A stretch of DNA of 64,000 nt, from the NCBI GenBank assembly GCA_977006965.1, contig OZ345384.1, positions 1,674,001 to 1,738,000 of the forward strand, given 5' to 3'. The notes under the pieces are model-generated. The model worked only from the letters and a program-made list of their open reading frames with translations, ran no database searches and was not told where the DNA came from. The translations under genes and the position numbers were made by a program. Source of the stretch: Phymatolithon calcareum (lineage: Eukaryota; Rhodophyta; Florideophyceae; Hapalidiales). This document shows, one piece after another, positions 53,545-63,176 of this stretch. The first letter of the stretch is position 1; every line of letters begins with the position of its first letter.

Positions 53545-54120
53545 CAGGGGGTCCTCGGATTAAGGGTCGTGTTGCACCAGACCCTTAATCCGAATCACCC
53601 CTATTTCGAATCACGGCTATGACAAATTTAGCCACATGGCAGGGAGAATTAGACAAAGTTGAAGACCAGTGCACAACAAAAATTAAAATATTTACTGTAA
53701 ACTTTTAAAAGGTTCCGCCTCCGAAATACGCTAAATTCTCGACACGCTGCACGCTGATGCACTTGGAAGCAGTTCAGTTTATATACAAATCGTTACTTCC
53801 ATTGAAACAACAACGTAGCCGAATAAGCTTCCTCAACCATACGCACAAATGTATGCACAATCTTTGAAAATTTTCTAGAAATAAGTTTTTTTGTGTAGTA
53901 TCCGTAATTTTTCTGTAAACTTCTCATCATGGCAGGTATGTTTATCTGGTTTTTTGTCGAGAACTTTAAAACTCAGCCAATCCAATGATCTGAGATATGT
54001 GATTTATGGGCACTGCACTAGCTCCTAGTGTTAGCACTAGAAATATCATATTTGGATGAAATTGACCCTTAATCGGAATCAGCCCCTAATATGGAGCACC
54101 CTTAATCTGAGGACCACCTG
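53545..54120. mobile_element. pogo/Tigger-like MITE
   Basis: A 576-bp element with inverted ends CAGG-GGTCCTC-GATTAAGGGT flanked by TA on both sides (53543-53544 and 54121-54122). Each end carries a second copy of the CCCTTAATC-GAATC motif further in. No coding region is present. TA target and CAG-start ends fit Tc1/mariner (pogo) elements. Confidence 0.72.
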
Positions 54121-54447
54121 TATAATATTGTACATGTACAGTACTGCGAGGAAATTCGCTAAATGGCCACAAAAGTGGCAGAAGTACGCTAAATGGACAC
54201 CCACATCTAAGATACTATACACACAGAATACAGTATGTGCTTTTTGTCCTTGTTCGTGTAGTATCATAAATCATCAGTAAGAGCAAGTCTATTCCATCTC
54301 CAAAATAGCATCCGTGGAAGACCATTTGGAGATGATCATATCTATCGCGCGTAGTATCTTCAAATTTTATGGTTACATCTCTATCTCTATCTCGGAAAAA
54401 TTTGAAGATGAGTATAGAGATAGATAGAGTGCTATAATTGTATCGAC

Positions 54448-54924
54448 GTGGGCAAATTATATTCGCCCACATGGATATTAACATTTGTAGATGAATCTCA
54501 TGGCCTTCCGCACCCCTTCAACTTTCTAGTACTCGTAGTATTGCCCGTCCTAAGATGCACAAACGCATATTCACAAAACCATGCGTCGACCGCCCGAACT
54601 GTTATTCTATGGCTCCGAACCAGACTCTTGGAGGGGAAAAAGCCCCAGTTTTCACCAGAAGAAGACCGTGATTTGGAGCTTTCCTGGATTTCGATGTACA
54701 TCAAACGCCCGGAGCCCGATGCGAAGTACTTTGGTAAGAAATTTGAGGATGCTTATAAGACACAGCCCGAGGCTGCTATTCCGCAACTGTCACACGCTTT
54801 GAACTGCTGCTGGGTGATCGTGCAGCGATTGGCTCAGAAGTATCTAGCGTGCGACAAACTATACAACGAGAACAAGATTGCCTTTTCAGCAGTTTCTTGG
54901 TTTTTATGTGTTGAAGAGAGTTAA
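54448..54924 (+). pseudogene. Harbinger Myb-like accessory protein ORF
   Basis: A 158-codon frame whose residues about 62-140 resemble the trihelix/Myb-like second protein of Harbinger elements (FSPEEDRDLELSWISM, then FGKKFEDAY, a conserved Trp in CCWVIVQ, and QKYLACDKLY). In such elements this protein helps import the transposase and binds the ends. The first about 50 codons look like leader. It probably lacks its partner transposase. Confidence 0.5.
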
Positions 54925-55499
54925 AGGTGGCTTTTTCGCTTAATGAACTGTCAGTCACATCTTAATACGGGTATTTCTGAATGTGGAGTCGGCTCCAATC
55001 TATTCTTCTGAATCATAGGTGTAGATAAACTGGTTCGCCGCAAAATTAGAATGAGTGGGATTAAGCCGGGAATCAATTGGAGCAATTTCATTGCCTTGCA
55101 GTGTGCAAATAAAACTCTGAAAACTTCCACAAGCCGCATTAAAATCAATGGCAACAAAGAAGGCGATGATAATAAGGGCATTGTACATGTGGATCATCAG
55201 TGCCTCCGGACTAAGGGGATGTAAACATGTGTCCCCTGTACACTCGTAGTTGCACTGCTGAATACTAGACAGCAGTCGGCACTCAGAACTATCTCAGCTT
55301 GTCGGCTTACCATTTTCGGCACTGTGAGATGTACAATACAGTAGCTAAAATGTATTAAAACCAAGGATCAACACATTACATTCGTCCCACATTTCTGCAC
55401 AGTCACCGAGAAACAGAAGAGTTAGCGTACCTGTTCTGTGTCACATCTTCTGACAAAGAACTTCTAAAATACCAAATAAGGCTGGAAGTCAGGCCTGAA

Positions 55500-56422
55500 C
55501 CAAAGCATTGGAATTATTTATTTAGTTTTATTCTTTTCTCCGCGCAGAGTCGAGAATAAATAATTTATTGTTGAACGCAGAAGCAATAAATTATTGTATT
55601 CAAGTTCAGTGAGGAATGAATAACTGGTTATTCCTCGAATTATTGGATCCCTCTAGCTTTCTGTCACGATAGCATTGACGTCTTCGATTCCCCACGCACC
55701 TAACTTATCATGAAGGAACATCTGCTTCTCGAAGTTTGCAGGAATAACGATTCTTCTTCTGTCATCCAGAGCGTACCCAGCGATAGAGAAAAGCCTCTCG
55801 CATGTGTTCGACGTTGGTATAATGAATCGCAAGTCCATGTACTCAGAATCAGAGGAAATAGCGCTTTTGCGACGCTTCAATGCGCGCTCGGCGAGCGATA
55901 GTGAAATGCCCTCAACAGTAAAACTCACAACACAGACAACTTTCTTCAATTTTTCGGTAGCACGTGACTCACAAAATTCGTGTAACCCCGTCCAGAATCT
56001 TTCCGTCGCGTTCCACACTTGCAAGTGCACACAGCGGAGTTGGGATCCGACTGCGTGAAAAACTAATCGTGAACACGCTTATCGAGAACTCGCGGCATTT
56101 TGGCTACTACCAAACGGTGCTCGCCTGGTCCACAGTTCGATTTTCACAATCTTGGGGTAACTCTTCAATAACCGGATCGAAAAATGAGGAGTCTGCAACC
56201 GACACGTCATGCGCTATCGATGATCAACATGTCACATTACTCTCCAAGCATACGTATAATCAGTCGGGCGCTCTCTAGTGAATAATGCTTCCAAATAAAT
56301 AAAATAATTGTCGCAACCACGAAAATCTTAATAAATACAATAAATATGCGCGACTCAGGAATAAATTATTGGAACAATAATATAAATAATTACAAGAGCA
56401 GTTATTCTTTCCAATGCTTTGG
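55500..56422 (-). mobile_element. hAT transposon remnant
   Basis: Inverted CCAAAGCATTGGAA (55500-55513) and TTCCAATGCTTTGG (56409-56422) bound an AT-rich segment with a hAT coding fragment. GGCCTGA lies next to both ends, but an exact 8-bp duplication could not be aligned. Most of the transposase has been deleted. Confidence 0.6.
55653..56030 (-). pseudogene. hAT transposase C-terminal dimerisation domain
   Basis: A 125-codon frame containing IPTSNTCERLFSIAGYALDDRR then FEKQMFLHDKL. This is the signature of the hAT C-terminal domain (P-S-ER-FS-AG...RR...FL). The N-terminal zinc finger and catalytic core are missing. Confidence 0.85.
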
Positions 56423-56706
56423 CCTGAGCCTCGCATACTGTCCGCCTCTCTTATACATCGTGATGACGAAGTGAATCCACTTGCATTTTAGTATTACTTT
56501 AATAGGTATAAAAGATACTCATAGTATTAGATAGAATCAATATTTCTGCGATCATGGGGCTATTCAAATCAATACACGTCATACAGTGGGATATAGATTA
56601 TAATTATGATTCGTATAATGGATAGACTTGCGCTGCGCATCTCTATCTTCAAAAGATGAAAAAGCCACTATTATTTGGCAACTTTGAAGATATGAGTAGA
56701 CTTGCT

Positions 56707-56914
56707 CTAAGGGCCGATAAACGAATAGCTAGCAACTGGAAAAATGGGAAATGAGAAATTGGGAACGCGAGTACGTCCAATAGAATACCTGCATTTGTGA
56801 AATTTTACTTCTTCTGCTTCCTTCAGGTTCAAATTCCACAAGTGCGCTTATTCTATTGGACATATTGACGTTCCAATTTTCTCGGTTGGGCACTATTCGT
56901 CCATCGGCCCTTAG
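56707..56914. mobile_element. Fold-back MITE
   Basis: CTAAGGGCCGAT at the left pairs with ATCGGCCCTTAG at the right, and inner arms (ACGAATAG, TTGGRAC, GTCCAATAGAAT) are also complementary, giving a 208-bp hairpin-like element. It directly abuts the right end of the Harbinger-like element. Confidence 0.7.
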
Positions 56915-56957
56915 GCGACGGGTGTGTAAAAAATATTTTTGTTTAGTAATAGCATGG

Positions 56958-58255
56958 CTAGTCTAACTTTCCCTTGATAATAGATTGTTCAATGTTGTTC
57001 CACACATCTGATAGTTTTATGAAACTACCTGAAACAATGGAGGAGAATCTCGCAACAGATCGATCTCCTTTCAAAAACTATAGTGCATCATTCTGTAGTT
57101 ACGAGTTTATGGTAGAGCCACAGGCACCCTGGCGTGGGGGCACGAGGCAACTACAGCAATGGCGGCAGGACTTAACAAAAACTTTAGTTGGCCTTTAGAC
57201 ATATTGGCTTAGCCGAAACTGCATAGTATCCATAATAGTTTCACAGTTACCAAGCTCTTCCTCCAAGGAGGCGCAGAGCGGATCAAAAATAGTCCATAAG
57301 CAGACCTAGAACGAATTAAAGTGTAATACATTCTTTCATTTTGCGTATTCCCCTTCCAGGGCTACCAACACTTTAAGGACCTAAGCTTCTTCCATTCCAA
57401 TCTAATTGCTGCGAGTTTGACTGCTCCTTGTACGTCGTGGTCCGGAACCTCGAGAAAGATTGACGCTGGGGTTTGTCGGACGCAGTGAAATTGTTCAAGA
57501 GACCGGCGCAATTCCATGTCGCAACGAGAAGCTTAGTTGAGAATGTTCAGCTTCCCCTAGAGCCTTCTGTACCTCCTGCGTTTTCCATTCGGGAAGCGTC
57601 CCTTCGCGGTAACCGAAGGGCTTCTTACCAAAGATATATGAACTTGTCAAAGTAATTAAGGTGTAACGCAGACACATTGGGCTTGTTTTGATCATTAATG
57701 ACATCGAAAAAATCATGAACGAGAGACCACTGGTTCTGTACGGACAGCATAGTGCCTCGTTCACTTAGTTACTTGCAGAATATGATGCACCGGACGTACT
57801 CTGAGAAGTGTCTGGTCATCCCAGGGTTTTAAAATGAAGGAGCGAGGATATACTAGATACCCATGGTCTACTTCCATAAATATCTTTGCGCTCAACTCAA
57901 ACCTCTTCATGAGTACGAGTATTCCGAAAATCTTAAGAAGCTCTGTCACCGTAGTCCCCATTCTTCCTCTTCGTTTCAGCTTAGCGGAAGACCACTCGGC
58001 GTGGGTCTTTTCCTCGCGACATGACAGATAAGCTTCTTCAGAGCGACCAACGTATTTTAGTTGCTTCCACAGAAAGACAGGATCTTAAGGTAGTATTTGG
58101 GGTACTCCTGACCAAGAAAAAAACGCTGTGTTTCCTAATCTGGCGCTAATAAAGAGTTGCGCATTCTCTTTACTAACTTTTTTTAAGCTTTTAGATCCAC
58201 CCTCAAATGAGGAAATAGCCTAAATTGAGGTGTTCGTTCGTCACGTAGACACTAG
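56958..58255 (-). mobile_element. Second piggyBac-like relic
   Basis: The right end (CGTCACGTAGACA, then CTAG at 58252-58255) matches the end of the element at 45792, with a CCTCAA-TGAGG stretch nearby. The minus strand reads TVTELLKIFGILVLM and KPWDDQTLLRV, then WSLVHDFFDVINDQNKPNVSALHL, resembling DDE_Tnp_1_7 transposases. The left end is uncertain; CTAGTCTA at 56958 is only a candidate. Frames are broken throughout. Confidence 0.5.
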
Positions 58256-58610
58256 AGAAAATTACTTATATAATTACCAAGTTTTCCGTATTTACTAATA
58301 TACTCTCTTTGCACAGGTGCACTTATGATAAGCAATTTTGCTGAGAGTGCCCAAACTCTGGTCTATTTTATTGGTCCGGTGGTCACAGACATTTTCACAC
58401 GTGTATTATCATATTATAGCTATTTCCGTTCATGTAATGGAGTGAAAACTTTCTTGGCTGACAATTTAAATGACCGTTTCAGTATCTATAGTACAACTGT
58501 TTAAAACACCTTTCCGAAGTTAAGGTAATGCCGTGAGGCAGGTCCATCTTCATCAACAGACTCAGACTCACTCTCACCAACGACTTCGCAAAACATGCTC
58601 AAACTCTCAA

Positions 58611-59238
58611 CATGGAAGGACAGCTCGCCGGCGACATTACACTGGAGTCTCTTTTCGAGACGAAAGAAGCTCTAAAATCCGCTATTGCGTCTCACGCAGT
58701 ATTGAGCGGATATTCATTTGCTGCTGTGCAGAGTACAAAAAAGCTATACTATTACCTGCCACTTAAAATGGAGCTCCTTTGACTATAACTCCATGCTACC
58801 ATATGCGATCCGCATGGACATTTCCGAGTCCGTATCTGGCGCTGAGATCTTGGATGTAGAATAGGCCATAGTCGCAAAAAATCTTCCCATGGGCACGCCT
58901 GGGTGGCTGACATCATCCGAGGGAAATTTTCAGACCAGCTGCACTACGTCCCGAAGCCCATTTTTTCCGACATATGCCGTGACTATGGTTCAACTATATC
59001 ATACCAGACGGCCTGGAAGGCTTGCGGGATGTGCGAGAATGGCGTTCTAGAGTCCGTTTGCAACGGTTACAGTACACTGTATGTATACGTTACAAGTTTG
59101 GCTGATCTTAATCCTAGATTCCACGGAAGTTGCAACTTTAGGGTTCCAGGGGGAGTCACGCTAGTGGACAGCGTGACCGGACCAATACGACGCCGTGGGA
59201 AAAAATATCAAATAAACACTAGAAAGCAGGGGAAATGA
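58611..59238 (+). pseudogene. Mutator-like (MULE) transposase fragments
   Basis: Plus-strand pieces read LFETKEALKSAIASHAVLSGYSF (MuDR N-terminal domain) and, from 58903, IIRGKFSDQLHYVPKPIFSDICRDYGSTISYQTAWKA followed by GYSTLYVYVTSLADLNP. The second is the segment that precedes the DDE core in plant-type MULE transposases. Stops and frame changes lie between them; the catalytic core is not seen. Confidence 0.65.
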
Positions 59239-59241
59239 GAT

Positions 59242-59684
59242 CCTATTCTGAAGTACAAATTTTAAATTATTGCAACCGTGCGCATGCGCAGAAGGAAATC
59301 ATGAAAATGTAGTATTTTGGAAGAAAATATGTGGCAGTTGCTTTCCTTTCGTTTCCCTCCACATATTGCCACTGTTCCAAAATATGGTCCAATAGCGTTC
59401 AGATGTGCAATTGCAACTATGGTAGAAAATACCCTTGTTTGATTACGGATATTTTCGACGCCATGTGCGCCAATCAATGTAGAATTTTCTAATCAAAATT
59501 TCTCTGTCACGTTTGTCACGATTGCACGAGGCGCAAACTCGCGCAACACGGACCGGTGCAACAATGAAACATAGTTAAAATTTATGCGGGATTAATCTGA
59601 TTGGGTGATCGAGTACGATGAACGGCACATGAAGGGCTCAAGGGCTGAATGTGCGCAGCCCGACCGCCCGCACACCAGCAACCA
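59242..59684. other. Spacer before the hairpin array
   Basis: No gene is supported. A weak inverted repeat (ATTTTGGAA, ATGTGGCA and their complements) lies at 59312-59387. Confidence 0.4.
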
Positions 59685-60802
59685 GTGCGAAGGTCTCTAC
59701 TGACCTCGCACAAGTTGCGCGATGGCCTCTTGGCCTCGCCCAACATGCGCGATGGTCTACTGACCTCGCGCAAAGCGTGCGAAGGCCTACTGGCTACGCA
59801 CAGGTAGCGCGATGGCCTCTTGGCCTCGCGCAAAGAGCGCGACGGTTTATTAATCTCGCATAGAACGTGCGCCGGCCAATTGGCCGCGCACAAACAGTGC
59901 GACGGCCTCTTGGCCTTGCAAAAAATGTGCGATGGTTTATTAACCTCGCACAAAGTGTGCGCCGGCCTACTGGCCGCGCACAAAGAGTTCGACGGCCTCT
60001 TCGCCTCGCAAAAAATGTGCGATGGTTTACTAACCTCGCAAAAAGTGTGCGCCGGCCTACTGGCCGCGCACAAAGTGCACGATGGTCTACTGGCCTCGTG
60101 AGAAGCGTGCGCCGGCCTACTGGCCGCGCACGAAGTGCGCGATGGTCTACTGGCCTTGTGAGAAGCGTGCGCCGGCCTACTGGCCGCGCAAAAAGTGCAC
60201 GATGGTCTACTGGCCTCGTGAGAAGCGTGTGCTAGCCTACTGGCTGCACACAAAGTAAGCGATGGTCTATTGGCCTCGCGCGAATCGTACGCAGGCCTAC
60301 AGGCCGCGCACAGTAACCCTGACGGCTTTTTGGCCTCGGAGAAATTGTGTGACGGTCTACTGACCTCGTAGAAAAGGTGTGCGGGCCTACTGGCCGCGCA
60401 AGTGTAGCGCAAGGGCCTCCTGGCTTTGCGCAACGGGGCGATGGACTACTGCTCTTGCTCAGGAGGTGTACAGGCCTTGTGGCCGTGCACAACACAAGTA
60501 GCGTGACGGCTTTGTGGCCTTCCACAGAAGGTTTTCGAAGGTCTACTGACCTCGCAAAAAGTTGTGGTGTGCTGGCCTTCTGGCCGCGCACTGGTAGCAC
60601 CACGGCCGCATGGCCTCGGGCAAAAAGTTGTGCGAAGGTCTACTGACCTCACCAAGAAGGTGTGCCGGCCTATTGGCCGCGCACACGCTTAGGGAAGGTC
60701 TAATGACCTCTCTAATCGAGAAGGCCTCTTGGCCTCACCCAAACTCTGAGGGAAGATCTATTGGCCTATCTAAAGTGGTGTGCCGGCCTTCTGACCGTAC
60801 TC
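59685..60802 (+). repeat. Tandem array of about 37 covarying 30-bp hairpin units
   Basis: Units repeat every 30 bp, exactly in register from 59685 to about 60420 and then with slippage. Each has a lower stem, one bulged base, a four-base-pair upper stem, a four-base loop (TACT, TCTT, TATT) and an A-rich spacer. Examples: GTGCGA-T-GGTT-TATT-AACC-TCGCAC at 59927-59951 and GTGCGC-C-GGCC-TACT-GGCC-GCGCAC at 59957-59981. Arms change together between units (GGCC/GGCC, GGTC/GACC, GGTT/AACC, AGCC/GGCT; GCGA/TCGC, CACGA/TCGTG, GCGCAA/TTGCGC). Many remaining mismatches are G-T on the plus strand, so a plus-strand RNA would pair best. Open frames across the array, for example a 283-codon frame on the minus strand, follow from the unit length being a multiple of three. 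Confidence 0.85.
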
Positions 60803-60896
60803 GAGCTTCATCAACGTAGTGCTAAGCGCTAATGCAGCCTCACTCACCCTGAAACGCTATTAATATTTGAGATTATCTAGAGTCTCCATTTATAAT

Positions 60897-62420
60897 CTAT
60901 CGTATGGGCCTTGCAGCGCATGTTCCGTACCCTTGAGAAACATAAGAGTTTTTCTTGTCGTGGAAACCAATGTAAGTTAGCGTCTCAGCAATATCTCTGT
61001 GTCCTAGGAAGTCCCGAATGTAGTATGGATCTTCCTTTAGCACAAAATAGCGAAAACCAGCACCGCCTCGGCGTTGAGAGTGCTCCGTTGCATTGTCCGC
61101 AACACCCAAGTCCGCAAAAAGAGCACCAACAGCTGCGCTATATGTGTCAGACGACATAGAGAGGCCCTTCTGGAATTTATTTCGGTGCACGACAGGAAAA
61201 AGAGGGCTATTCGCATTGCTCATATCCCCGCCATAAATGCCGTGGATCAGGGACAGGTGAGTTAAAATGGCAAATGCAGGGCTAATAATTAGCGTTTCTG
61301 TCCAAGAAGGAAATATTATCCTTCGAACAGCCTCACTCCCCGTTTTCGCCTTCACGCCATGCAGAGTTGCACCAACAGTAGTTTCAATGTTCTCGGAAAG
61401 AAAAACAAGATCGCCCAAGCGTAAGTTGACCATTTCCGCTCCCCTTGCACCCGATCCGAATGACGCAGTTACCATCAGCGTTGTCTGTAGCATCATCCAG
61501 TTGACTGCCGGGTTTGTTCCAGGCTGGAACTGGGCGTCTAGAGCATCGCCAAGCTGGTTTGCAACCCATTTTCGCATGGCGGACGCTACATCGTCGTGCG
61601 TTAACTGATAGGCCCTTTTCACAGCATTGGAGCGACCCTTGGCCTGTGCTTTCTCGATAGAGCTCTTAAACTCAGAGAGCTGCTGTGCTTTCCACGGGGG
61701 GCCCGAGACAGAACTTCCTCTGAAAACACATGTATGGTTATTTGTGAACGAGACACCTTGGTTCTTGTACCACATACCGACTGAGGCAAGCAATACGTTC
61801 CCCGTAGCCGACGCAGATTTCCCGTCATATCCCTTTTCTGTTGGACCGCATCTTTGCAGAAGCATTCCCATGATGCATTCCACAGCGAAAGCTCCATTTT
61901 GTTCGAGATCCAAGGGATCCCGACCTTTTTCTCGCATCGCAGAGAACTCTTCCTCGACAAGATTGTAGTTCTTGCTGTAGCGCTTCTTTGTTGCCTCCTG
62001 AACCCCGTGCATTCGATAAATAGCTGATACATGCTGGGATAGCTCAGCTCTGTCTTTCGAGGGCTTTCTCTGAGCGTTTCTTTTCTCCTTCACCAAGGGT
62101 GGAGGCGGATGCAGCAGTGAGTGCAGTCTTAGGTACCGAGTTTTTTCAATCGTTGTCGTCTGGTCGTATTGATTCGGAGTAAGACTGGAAGATTTCCTGC
62201 CGCATTTGATGATCTGGTTGTGGCCTCCAGAGTAATTCCCGGTGAACCTTATAACAACAGCTCCTTTCGGAGTTCCTTGCAATGACCCGGACCATAATGA
62301 AGAGTTGGGGTGCAGCACTTCCCTCAACATTGGCAAAGATTCTGCAGAGGTACATGAAGAGACGCAGTGTACCTTAACTCCGAGACATCGCCCGAGAAGA
62401 TGGAGCTCCAAGTCCCCTAA
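60897..62420 (-). pseudogene. Crypton-like tyrosine recombinase half of an OTU-recombinase ORF
   Basis: This is the downstream part of one long minus-strand frame, after an in-frame TGA at 62421-62423. Counting from 62411, residues 1-70 complete the OTU domain (LELHLLGRCLGVKVH, then YSGGHNQIIK with the probable catalytic His at 64). A basic linker and a core-binding helical region (about 125-300) follow. The catalytic domain has Arg323 in SGARGAEMVNLRL, H444-x-x-R447 in EHSQRRGG, His471 in LGHRD and Tyr480 in LTYIGF, nine residues after the His as is usual. Such enzymes (Cryptons, DIRS) cut and rejoin DNA through a phosphotyrosine. All five catalytic positions are present. The upstream stop would block full translation. 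Confidence 0.75.
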
Positions 62421-63047
62421 TCATGTTCCGAGCCAGTGTCCCGTTAACCCAGAGTTTCCAAGGCGCTCGCAAAACTCATCAAACAGAACACCTTCAGCAA
62501 TGAGAGTCTCTGGGGAGCAATTCAAATCTCTCCATAGGTAGATAGCAGCTCTTCGCGCTCCCAGAGCTGTAACAATCTCTTTCTTAATGTCAATGCGCTT
62601 CTCTTGCAAGAAAGCAATGAGAGCTTGTCTTGTCGCGGACGCTGATACTGGCATATTCCCGCCCAATGCCGTCTTTCCACCGAATGGAAGACAAGCTAAT
62701 CGAAGGGCATGAAAGCCGCAATCACCGTCTGAGGGAACATCTTCAATGTGGGCAAGACACATCCAGACAGGTAAAGAAGGGTCACTTCCTTCTTTGGGCT
62801 TTACGCTCACTGTGTGATCTGGAGAGATTTGCCAGCCAACGGCCTTATCAATGTCTGGCCCGGTTCTTAGACGTGTAAGATCCTCGAAAGAAATGATTCT
62901 CTCGCCATCAACGCTGTTACTCGTCAAGTTCATCCATTTGTCGAGTGGCGAGGGAGATTGGAGACACGATGAGAGTGTATCCATAGTCGCAAAATGAACT
63001 CCGTGGTACTGGTTTCGGGATACGAATCTACAAAGCTTATGGTGCAT
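62421..63047 (-). pseudogene. OTU cysteine-protease half of the OTU-recombinase ORF
   Basis: From the first ATG (63047), 208 residues run to a TGA (62421-62423) that lies in frame with the recombinase. DVPSDGDCGFHALRLACLPFGG (Asp107, Cys110) is the OTU deubiquitinase signature. The matching His motif comes only after the TGA, so this half alone would lack a complete catalytic site. OTU enzymes cleave ubiquitin-like linkages and occur in some transposon polyproteins. The single TGA looks like a recent nonsense mutation; an assembly error or readthrough is possible. Confidence 0.68.
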
Positions 63048-63176
63048 ATATTTCAATCATCTGGTTGAATATCATATTCGATTCGACGCCGTGGACAATG
63101 AAAGTGTAACGGTATATATTGTTACATCCCCTTATTTGTGAACAGGCACTCCTTGAAAAAATAGAACACCGCCCAA
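63048..63176. promoter_or_regulatory. Divergent intergenic region between recombinase and right-end gene
   Basis: About 130 bp separate two opposite start codons, so both promoters or a shared one must lie here or inside the genes. GGTATATATTG at 63111-63121 is the only TATA-like stretch, reading toward the plus-strand gene and about 60 bp before its ATG. Confidence 0.35.

Larger units (their letters stand above)
54281..56707. mobile_element. PIF/Harbinger-like element with nested hAT relic
   Basis: Inverted ends GAGCAAGTCTA are flanked by TAA on both sides (54278-54280 and 56708-56710), the 3-bp TWA target of PIF/Harbinger. The interior has a Myb-like accessory ORF (54448-54924) but no recognisable DDE transposase. 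A hAT fragment occupies 55500-56422. Another GCGCAAGTCTATCC-like end at about 56626-56640 suggests a further related insertion. Confidence 0.65.

Noticed and set aside
59582-60433. 283-codon minus-strand frame with 10-residue repeats (SRPAH/SRPS type), and several plus-strand frames
   Set aside because: The repeat unit is 30 bp, so any frame free of stops in one unit stays open. Covariation follows DNA/RNA pairing, not codon positions.
59685-60802. CRISPR array
   Set aside because: There are no unique spacers: the whole 30-bp unit repeats with only short A-rich links, and the genome is eukaryotic.
62421-62423. Selenocysteine or recoded TGA in the OTU-recombinase
   Set aside because: Nothing in the family calls for Sec here and no SECIS-like structure was recognised; a nonsense mutation is simpler.
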